Source: Hyphomicrobiales bacterium (GTDB lineage: Bacteria; Pseudomonadota; Alphaproteobacteria; Rhizobiales; Rhizobiaceae). Taken from it: 64,000 bases of DNA. Shown one piece after another: positions 1-6,768 of this stretch. How positions within the stretch are numbered: the first letter of the stretch is position 1; every line of letters starts with the position of its first letter. A model generated the notes under the pieces. The model was not told the origin of the DNA, did not search any database, and saw only the letters and a list, made by a program, of their open reading frames with translations. The position numbers were made by a program, and so were the translations under genes. The stretch is from the NCBI GenBank assembly GCA_900466575.1, contig UBMP01000016.1, forward strand, positions 248,001 through 312,000, given 5' to 3'.

Positions 1-554
1 GCGAGTCCGTCGGGTGGCGGCGCTGGGGCGCCATCATCGCGGGCTTCCTCGGCGTGCTGCTCATCATCAAGCCTGGACCGGACGGCTTCTCTGTCGCGTC
101 CTTCCTCGCCCTCGCCTCCGTCTTCGCCGCCGCCGCACGCGATATCGCCACCAAACGCCTGCCGCAAGGGATTCCAACCGTTTACGTGACGCTCATGACC
201 TCAGTCGCGGTCACCATAGGAGCAGGTATCTTCATCGCGCCACTCGGCGGCTGGCATGCACCAGGCACGCTGGACGTGACCACTCTGGCACTGGCAGCCG
301 TCTGCCTCATGATCGGCTATCTGGCGCTGATCTCGGGCATGCGCACAGGCGAAATCTCCTTCATCGCGCCCTTCCGATACACCTACATGATATGGGCACT
401 GGTGCTGAGCTTTACGGTTTTCGGCGACTTGCCGGATATGTTCATGCTGGTCGGCAGCGCCATCGTGGTCGCCTCCGGTATCTACACATTCTATCGTGAA
501 AATCGCCGGCCCGGGGGCCTTCCCGCCCAGTCGCTACCCCGAGCGCCACATTGA
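1..554 (+). CDS. EamA/DMT-family permease, 3' part
   Basis: This is the C-terminal part of a drug/metabolite-transporter superfamily (EamA) permease; its start lies outside the window. The frame is open from the first bases and encodes about 183 residues. I see roughly five hydrophobic segments: near LGVLLIIKPG, an alanine-rich helix after SVASFLALAS, one near VAVTIGAGIFIAPL, one near LALAAVCLMIGYLALISG, and the last near MLVGSAIVVASGIYTFYRE. The LLIIKPG and final GIYTFYRE signatures are typical of the second EamA repeat. Substrate cannot be deduced; the family exports small metabolites from the inner membrane. Its TGA overlaps the ATG of the downstream mobAB gene (TGATG), which suggests translational coupling. 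Confidence 0.85.
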   Translation, partial: ESVGWRRWGAIIAGFLGVLLIIKPGPDGFSVASFLALASVFAAAARDIATKRLPQGIPTVYVTLMTSVAVTIGAGIFIAPLGGWHAPGTLDVTTLALAAVCLMIGYLALISGMRTGEISFIAPFRYTYMIWALVLSFTVFGDLPDMFMLVGSAIVVASGIYTFYRENRRPGGLPAQSLPRAPH

Positions 555-1693
555 TGAGCCTGCCCATGAGAGACGAACATGCCCCGAGATTTCCCGCGAT
601 GGTGCTGGCGGGCGGGCGCTCCACCCGCATGGGCGAGGACAAGGCAGCAAAACGTTTAGCCGGCAAACCACTTGCCGCAATCGCAGCCGCGCGCCTGGAA
701 AGGCAAGCGTCACCGGTTTTCATCAACTCCCGCAATCCCGCGCTCGCCGGCCTCGGCTACGACCTTGTGCCGGACACGATCGGCGGTCACGAAGGCCCGC
801 TTGCCGGCATTCTTGCAGGTCTCGAGCATGTCGCAGCCGCGCTGCCCGGTGTGACACATCTTGCAGTCGTGCCCGCAGATGCCCCGTTCTTTCCGGACAC
901 GCTGATGACCCGCCTCGCCGCCGCCATCGATGGCCCGGAAGCCGTTGCCATAGCCGCCTATTGCGGCGATCCGGAACCCGCCTTCGCGCTCTGGCCGATA
1001 GCTCTCGCCAGCCGTCTGCGTCACTGGCTGGAGACAGCCGAAAGCCGCGCCATCCGCGCCTTCGCGGCAACGTGTCAGATCCGCCTTGTCGATTTTGTGG
1101 ATGAGCCCCCGCACAGCTTCTTCAACGTCAACCGTCCCCGCGATTTCGAGCGCGCTAGAGACCTGATGGGCCTGGGCCGGGCCCCGAAGATCCTCGGCAT
1201 TTCCGGCTGGAAGAATTCCGGGAAGACCGGCCTCACCGTCCGCCTCGTGGAGGAACTGACCGCGCGCGGCTACCGCGTCTCCACGATCAAGCACGCGCAT
1301 CACGACTTCGATATCGACAAGGTCGGCGCCGACAGCTTCCGCCACCGCCAGGCCGGCGCGCACGAAGTCACCATCGTCTCCGGCACCCGCTACGCCATCA
1401 TGCACGAGTTGCGCGGCAATCCCGAACCCGCCTTCGAAGAGGTCCTTTCCCGCCTCGCCCCCTGCGACATCGTCGTGATAGAAGGCTACAAGCGCGAGCC
1501 GGTCCCGAAGATCGAAGCCCGCCGGCTGGAGGCCAAAAGCCGCGTGCCGCTGGCGCCGGAAGACCCGCATATCGTGGCGATTGCGGCGGATCATGCGGTA
1601 ACCGACACGGCACTGCCGGTGTTCGATCTGGACGATACGCTGGCGCTGGCAGATTTTGCCGAGAGGCTGCTGGGATTTGCGGAGAGATGGTAG
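554..1693 (+). CDS. mobAB: Fused MobA-MobB molybdenum cofactor guanylyltransferase
   Basis: This 379-residue protein joins two enzymes of molybdenum cofactor maturation. The MobA half transfers GMP from GTP to molybdopterin to give the bis-MGD cofactor of DMSO-reductase-family enzymes. It shows the nucleotidyltransferase signature LAGGRSTRMGEDK at about residues 18-30 and an HEGPLAG motif. The MobB half starts near residue 210 with GISGWKNSGKT, a GTP-binding P-loop, and has the IEGYKREPVPKIE block. Separate proteins in E. coli are about 190 and 170 residues, so the length fits a full fusion. The ATG at 554 overlaps the upstream stop; a TTG at 551 and an ATG at 566 are alternatives. The fusion is described in several alphaproteobacteria. 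Confidence 0.93.
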   Translation: MSLPMRDEHAPRFPAMVLAGGRSTRMGEDKAAKRLAGKPLAAIAAARLERQASPVFINSRNPALAGLGYDLVPDTIGGHEGPLAGILAGLEHVAAALPGVTHLAVVPADAPFFPDTLMTRLAAAIDGPEAVAIAAYCGDPEPAFALWPIALASRLRHWLETAESRAIRAFAATCQIRLVDFVDEPPHSFFNVNRPRDFERARDLMGLGRAPKILGISGWKNSGKTGLTVRLVEELTARGYRVSTIKHAHHDFDIDKVGADSFRHRQAGAHEVTIVSGTRYAIMHELRGNPEPAFEEVLSRLAPCDIVVIEGYKREPVPKIEARRLEAKSRVPLAPEDPHIVAIAADHAVTDTALPVFDLDDTLALADFAERLLGFAERW

Positions 1694-1726
1694 AATAATT
1701 GCGAGCGTGGCGCCTGCGGGAGACTC

Positions 1727-2977
1727 TCATCCCACCGTCAACAACCCGTCCATCGGCTTCACCGCGCCGCTGTCCGGAAACACATCCTTGCCCAACGCCG
1801 CCTCGTTGATGCCGAGATGATCGCGAAGCGCGCCCTTCAGCACGGCACGCAGATCCGTCGTCGGTGCGAGGTCGCGGGACTGGAAGAGCGCCTTGTCGGA
1901 GAGGCCGGGCCAGTCGGCCAGCACGCGGCCGCCTTTGACTGCACCGCCTGCGAGGAAGGCCACCGTGGCCGTGCCGTGGTCAGTGCCCTCCGTGCCGTTC
2001 ATGCGCACGGTGCGGCCGAACTCGGTGGCGACCACCACGACGGTCTCGTTCCACGCGGGCCCCAGGGACGCCTTGAGCGCGGCCATGCCGGCATCGAGTT
2101 CCACCAAGGCCTTGCCGAGATTTTCACCTTCAGGCTGCTCGGTCGCATGGGTGTCCCAGCCGTCGAGATCGATCGCGCCGATGCGCGGGCCGTTGGGGTC
2201 TGTGAAGAGCTTGCCGACCATCTGCATGCCCTTGACGAAATTGGAGTTCTGGTTGGCGTAGGGGCCCGCGCCCTGTCCCATCCCCTGACCCATGGCCGCA
2301 TCCATGTCGGCCTTGGACGCGGCAATTCGTTCGAGATCGAGCCCGCGTCCAAAAGCGCTGGCGAGCGTCGGATCGGCCGACTTGTAGAAGTTCAAGAGGC
2401 GTGCCCGTGCATCCTCGGTCGCCGGTTTCACGCCGCCGGCGGCCCATGTCAGCGTCGAGGCCGGACCCCGCATGATCAGCGGCACGGTCGGCCCGATCGC
2501 GAGACCACCGGCCTTGACGCTGCCGGCCTTGCCAAGCTGCGACATGGCGCGGTTGAGCCAGCCCGTGCTGACCGGAGCGGCGCCCGGGAGGCCGCTTTCC
2601 AGCACATCCTGTCCATCGAAATGCGAGCGATCGCGATAAGGCGTTGCCACCGCGTGGATCGCAAGGGCCTGCCCCTGGCCGAACATCTCGTGCAAGGTTG
2701 CAAGCTTCGGGTTCATCACGAAGCCGCCGGTGATCGGCAGCCCGGCCGGTGTGCCATCGGCACCGAGGATCAGCCCGGCGCGTGCACGCTCGAAATCCGG
2801 ATCGAAGGCAGGCTCGATCACGGCAAGACCGTCCATCGCCCCGCGCAGGACGACCATGAGAAAGCGCGGATCGCGCCCCGGCGCAGCACTGGCAAATTGC
2901 GGCGCAAAAGACCATGCGGTGAAGGCACCGGCCGTCAAAAGAAAGCCGCGGCGTGTCGGATGGAGGAATTCGAACAT
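1727..2977 (-). CDS. DUF1501 secreted protein with Tat signal
   Basis: A 416-residue DUF1501 protein. The N-terminus carries a twin-arginine signal (TRRGFLLTAGAF followed by a hydrophobic stretch and an ASA cleavage site near residue 31), so it is probably exported folded. DUF1501 proteins have an alkaline-phosphatase/sulfatase-like fold of unknown activity. Visible family features are FLMVVLRGAMDGL just after the signal, the GWDTH motif in the middle and TEFGRT in the second half. A GAGGTAAGGT ribosome site precedes the ATG. It lies 5 bp downstream of the DUF1800 gene on the same strand, the usual pairing of these families. The substrate is unknown. Confidence 0.87.
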   Translation of the reverse strand: MFEFLHPTRRGFLLTAGAFTAWSFAPQFASAAPGRDPRFLMVVLRGAMDGLAVIEPAFDPDFERARAGLILGADGTPAGLPITGGFVMNPKLATLHEMFGQGQALAIHAVATPYRDRSHFDGQDVLESGLPGAAPVSTGWLNRAMSQLGKAGSVKAGGLAIGPTVPLIMRGPASTLTWAAGGVKPATEDARARLLNFYKSADPTLASAFGRGLDLERIAASKADMDAAMGQGMGQGAGPYANQNSNFVKGMQMVGKLFTDPNGPRIGAIDLDGWDTHATEQPEGENLGKALVELDAGMAALKASLGPAWNETVVVVATEFGRTVRMNGTEGTDHGTATVAFLAGGAVKGGRVLADWPGLSDKALFQSRDLAPTTDLRAVLKGALRDHLGINEAALGKDVFPDSGAVKPMDGLLTVG

Positions 2978-2982
2978 GGACC

Positions 2983-4446
2983 TTACCTCACCTGAATATC
3001 GGGAGACATGATGATCGTCGCCAGCGCCTCGCGGCGGCTGGCGGCCCGTTTGATCGCCGTCTGCATGTCGGGTTTCAGCGCCGGACCGAAGAGCGCGGAG
3101 GCAAGTTCCATCGGCTCGGGCGGGTTCTTCGGCTGCCCGGAAAGCTGCAGCGCATAGTCGAAGCGCTTGACGAGCGCATTCGGCGCGGCCCAGGCCATGT
3201 CATTGTCGGGGAAGCCGTTGGGCGAACGCGGCGTCCAGAGCGGCTGACCGAGCACGCGGGCGAAATTGACAACTTTCTTCGGGTCGGTATTCAGCGCCAG
3301 AATGCGCTCGCAACAGATCGCCATGTCGTAGGGCGGGATGACCTTGGCCGGCGCGGCGTTCCATGCGTCCTGGGACTTGACGAGTGCAACCATGGTCTCG
3401 CGCAGATCGCCATTCGTTTCCCGGAAGCGCTTCGCCAGTGTTTCGGTAAGCGCCGGCGGCGCCTTGTCGCCCACGAAATGGCGCACAAGCTTGTCTGCGA
3501 CATGCTGCGCGGTGGCCGGATGCGCGGCCAGCATGTCGAGCAACGCCTCGCCCTGCGCCTCACCACCTTCGGCAAACGGCGTGCCCATGACGGTAAAAGC
3601 CCCCGGCTCATGCCGGTTCGGCTCGAACTTGAACATGCCGGGCTGCGGGTCCTTGTCGCCCGCGATGCCCCAGCCGGTGATAATGCGCGCGGCATTGGTC
3701 ACATCGGCCTGATTGTAGCCGGCCTTGACGCCGACCGTGTGCAATTCCATCAGCTCGCGGCCGAGATTTTCGTTGAGACCCTTCTTCTGTTTCTGCCCGG
3801 CCTTGGAATTCGGCCCGAAAGACACGTGATTGTCGAGATAGGCGAGCATGGCCGGATGATGCATGACCGCACCCAGCATGTCGCGAAACCGTCCGGTGAC
3901 AAAGGGGCGGATCGCCTCGCGTTCGTAGGAACCGGCAAGAACACGCACCTCCTCGCCCTTCGAGCAGGAAATGCAGAAATGCCCCGCCCAGAAATCCGTC
4001 AGCCGCTCGATCAGCGGCCGGTCGGAGGTCACCGCCATCTGCTGGCGATAGGCGGCTTCGTTCTCGAACTGCGTGCGGACAAACTCATTCTTCTGCTTGA
4101 AGATTTCCTTGTTGTCGGCCGTCACAGCCGCCGCTGCGGCGACATCGGGGACCTTCGCCATGGCGGGCGTGGCAGAGGTCTCCGCATTTCCGCCGGGTGC
4201 CGCGCCATTGGCCGGAGCGTTCGCCATGGCCATCCGCGCCTCGCGCACCTGCTTCTGCCGCTCGCGCAATTCCCGGATGATATCGGGAGAGGCCAGCAGG
4301 CCGGAACCGTCGGAATATTTCGCGCCGTCGAGCTGCGATAGAATCGTCTCCCGCGCATCCGCCCCGAGCTTGCGCCAGCCATCCGGGACCGCCCCATAAC
4401 CGAAGCGCCTCTGCGCCGTCACTGCCATCTCATCTGCAAGCGCCAT
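2983..4446 (-). CDS. DUF1800 family protein
   Basis: A 487-residue DUF1800 protein, the usual partner of DUF1501, and first gene of this two-gene unit. Recognisable family blocks are RRFGYGAVPDGW near the N-terminus, the FWAGHFCIS segment, the NLGRELMELHTVG motif and the ARIITGWGIAGD motif. An insertion rich in Ala and charged residues (about residues 70-120) separates the N-terminal part from the core. I see no convincing signal peptide on this reading. Function is not established; conserved pairing with a Tat-exported DUF1501 protein suggests a joint envelope role. The 217 bp upstream hold the divergent start of the RDD gene and nothing else I can identify. Confidence 0.86.
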   Translation of the reverse strand: MALADEMAVTAQRRFGYGAVPDGWRKLGADARETILSQLDGAKYSDGSGLLASPDIIRELRERQKQVREARMAMANAPANGAAPGGNAETSATPAMAKVPDVAAAAAVTADNKEIFKQKNEFVRTQFENEAAYRQQMAVTSDRPLIERLTDFWAGHFCISCSKGEEVRVLAGSYEREAIRPFVTGRFRDMLGAVMHHPAMLAYLDNHVSFGPNSKAGQKQKKGLNENLGRELMELHTVGVKAGYNQADVTNAARIITGWGIAGDKDPQPGMFKFEPNRHEPGAFTVMGTPFAEGGEAQGEALLDMLAAHPATAQHVADKLVRHFVGDKAPPALTETLAKRFRETNGDLRETMVALVKSQDAWNAAPAKVIPPYDMAICCERILALNTDPKKVVNFARVLGQPLWTPRSPNGFPDNDMAWAAPNALVKRFDYALQLSGQPKNPPEPMELASALFGPALKPDMQTAIKRAASRREALATIIMSPDIQVR

Positions 4447-4663
4447 GCGGAAAATCCTTCTGCCGGCATAAAAACGGCGACGCGGCGCGTACCTGGGTAT
4501 CGCAAAGCCTGCCTGGGGAGCGACGCGTCGAGCACATTGCTAACCGGAGTTGCCGACACGAATGCGGCGAAAGGCAGAGGTTACAGAGATTTAATATGGG
4601 CGCCGGTTGCAACTGCACCCTGAGCGTGCAGAGTGAGGTCAATATTATCGCAGGAATTTTTCG

Positions 4664-5554
4664 ATGAGTATTGCAGAGTCCCAAGCCGCGCAGCCGCCCC
4701 GGTACTTCTGGCGACGGGTCTTAGCCTTCCTCATTGACAAGTTCATCATCGCGCTCGGCTTCATGTTCCTGATGATCGTCATCGCCGACATATGGCCCGC
4801 AAGCGTGACTTACATGCCGGAATCCTTCTTCCGAACCACACGGTGCGAAGACGGAGCCTCCAACCCGAACAGCGCGGACATGCTGGCCAAGCTCGAGGTG
4901 CAACCGGGCGAAGCAACCTTTGTAAGGATCTGCAAGACCGACTCCTTCATGATGCCGACGCGAAACTGGGGTTTCGTAGTGGCGGAAAAGAAGCTGGCCG
5001 ATAACCCCATCAGAAAAACCACAACGCGAAGCATCCGCTTTTCGGTCGGCAAGGCCGGTAACTTTTACCTACCGGATATGGTCATGAGCTCGGTAATCGA
5101 CAGCGCACAGCAGCTTCTGGCCATCGCAGCCTTTGCATTCTTGCTGGCGGAATGGGCCTCGCCCGGCAAACTGGTCGTGCATCTGCGCGTCGTCCCGGTG
5201 GAGGGATATGACGAGACGAACTACGACCCGCCCGCCTTTTGGCTCAGCCTCAAGCGGGAAGCTCTCAAGCAACTGCCGATCCTGATCGCCATCGTTGCAA
5301 CCGGCCTCATCGACATCATCGCCAAAATCGAAGGCTTCCAGAGCGACAACATCATGGAAGAGGTGCATTTCATGTCGGCAAACGCACCTCTGATCTATGG
5401 AACGACCTTGCTTTTTGCCGCTTTCATTTTTTACTGGCTGATCCAGCCAATCATCTGGTGGAGTGGCGCGACGCGATACGACCGCATCCTCGGCCTTCGC
5501 GTCGTCCGCGCTCCTATAGAGATGCCGCTGCAAGCGACCTCTTCACCGACCTGA
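4664..5554 (+). CDS. RDD-family membrane protein with large extramembrane insert
   Basis: A 296-residue inner-membrane protein of the RDD family. It opens with the signature RRVLAFLIDKFIIALGF (about residues 17-33). A hydrophilic region of about 100 residues containing several Cys follows, then three more hydrophobic stretches (near LLAIAAFAFLLAEWASPG, LIAIVATGLIDIIAKIE and TTLLFAAFIFYWLIQPIIWW). Typical bacterial RDD proteins are about 150 residues with short loops, so the insert is unusual. The family has been linked to ion exchange in a few cases, but the function here is unknown. An AGGAA site precedes the ATG. It converges with the K+ channel gene. Confidence 0.75.
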   Translation: MSIAESQAAQPPRYFWRRVLAFLIDKFIIALGFMFLMIVIADIWPASVTYMPESFFRTTRCEDGASNPNSADMLAKLEVQPGEATFVRICKTDSFMMPTRNWGFVVAEKKLADNPIRKTTTRSIRFSVGKAGNFYLPDMVMSSVIDSAQQLLAIAAFAFLLAEWASPGKLVVHLRVVPVEGYDETNYDPPAFWLSLKREALKQLPILIAIVATGLIDIIAKIEGFQSDNIMEEVHFMSANAPLIYGTTLLFAAFIFYWLIQPIIWWSGATRYDRILGLRVVRAPIEMPLQATSSPT

Positions 5555-5581
5555 GCGAGCAAGCGCAGCAGCCCGGTCGCC

Positions 5582-6604
5582 CTACCCGAAAAGCGCCCGC
5601 GCCGCCGTCACACTGCGCCCCACGATCACAATCCCATCCCCGCTGGCAACCACCATCGCAGGATCGGGCGAGGCGATCGTTTCGCCACTCTGGCGGTTCA
5701 CCTGCACGATGAAGAACCCGCCATGCGCCCGCGCCTCGATCTCGGCGATGGAAAGCCCGGTGAGCGGCCCCGCCGCCGGAACGATGACGACGTCCATCTC
5801 CAGCCCCAGCCCGCGCAGCGAATGTTCCAGCTCTTGCATCTGCGAACTGGTCCGGAGCCGCCGCGCTGCTTCGGGATAAAGGATCAGTTCGGCGATCCGC
5901 TCCGCGCCGATATGCGCAGGCAGCACGACCTTGTCGGCGCCGGCCTGCTTCAGCTTGTTCTCGGTGGACGGCACCTCGCCGCGCGCGATGATCTCGATCT
6001 TCGGATTGAGCGCGCGGGCCGAGAGCGTGATGAAGACATTGGCCGCATCGTTGGGCAGCACGCAGGCCAGCGTATGCGCCCGATCGATCCCCGCATGCTT
6101 CAGCACGTCTTCATGCGTGCCGTCGCCGACGAGACAGAGATAACCGTTCTCGCGGATTTCGGAGGCGCGCGCCTCGCTCATCTCCAGCACCACGAATTTC
6201 CGCCCGGCCGTCTTCAGCTCCCGCGCCAGCATATAGCCGATGCGCCCGAAGCCGACGACGATGACATGGTCCTTCAGCTTGTCGATTTCGGATTGCATGC
6301 GATTGCTCCCCAGGATTTGCCGGATCTGCGTGATGGTGAGAAACTGGATAAGCGCACCGGTGAGAAGGATCATCCCCGTGCAGCCGAAGATCATCAGGAA
6401 CACGGTCACCAGATGGAGATAGGTCGTGTCGATCGGATGCACTTCGCCATAGCCGACCGTATAGACGGTGAGCAGCACCATGTAGAACGCATCGCCGAAA
6501 TCCCACCCCGCCCCCATATAGGCAAAGGTCGCGATCACCACGACCGTGAGATTGAACAGCACGATATTCGCCAGGGTACGCCCCGGCGAGCGGAAGAGAT
6601 TCAT
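5582..6604 (-). CDS. K+ channel with RCK (TrkA-N/TrkA-C) domains
   Basis: A 340-residue two-helix potassium channel fused to a cytoplasmic RCK regulator. The first transmembrane helix is at about residues 13-31, the pore filter is TVGYGE (49-54), and the second helix is at about 63-90. A Rossmann RCK domain begins with HVIVVGFGRIG (about 113-123), and a TrkA-C-like domain covers about the last 75 residues (VIVPAAGPLTG onward). This matches MthK/Kch-type ligand-gated channels that move K+ across the inner membrane. The filter is TVGYGE instead of the canonical TVGYGD, as in several bacterial channels. The gating ligand cannot be told from sequence. Confidence 0.9.
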   Translation of the reverse strand: MNLFRSPGRTLANIVLFNLTVVVIATFAYMGAGWDFGDAFYMVLLTVYTVGYGEVHPIDTTYLHLVTVFLMIFGCTGMILLTGALIQFLTITQIRQILGSNRMQSEIDKLKDHVIVVGFGRIGYMLARELKTAGRKFVVLEMSEARASEIRENGYLCLVGDGTHEDVLKHAGIDRAHTLACVLPNDAANVFITLSARALNPKIEIIARGEVPSTENKLKQAGADKVVLPAHIGAERIAELILYPEAARRLRTSSQMQELEHSLRGLGLEMDVVIVPAAGPLTGLSIAEIEARAHGGFFIVQVNRQSGETIASPDPAMVVASGDGIVIVGRSVTAARALFG

Positions 6605-6768
6605 GGATAAGTGTCCCCAGAGCCGGGAATCACGGAGGGTTCCGGGCTTGCGGGGGAGTATTCAAGGGTGGTGGGGAGGTTGGCAAGGGCCTAAAGAATT
6701 CTTGATAGAGCGCTCGAACAGCAGCCGAAAAACAATTTCTGGTTAAGTTTACAATCAAGAAAAATTAG

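Noticed and set aside
6605-6768. Insertion-sequence ends or direct repeats flanking the NACHT gene
   Set aside because: No matching repeats are visible at the AT-rich borders (about 6690-6770 and 9050-9120), and no transposase or integrase is nearby.
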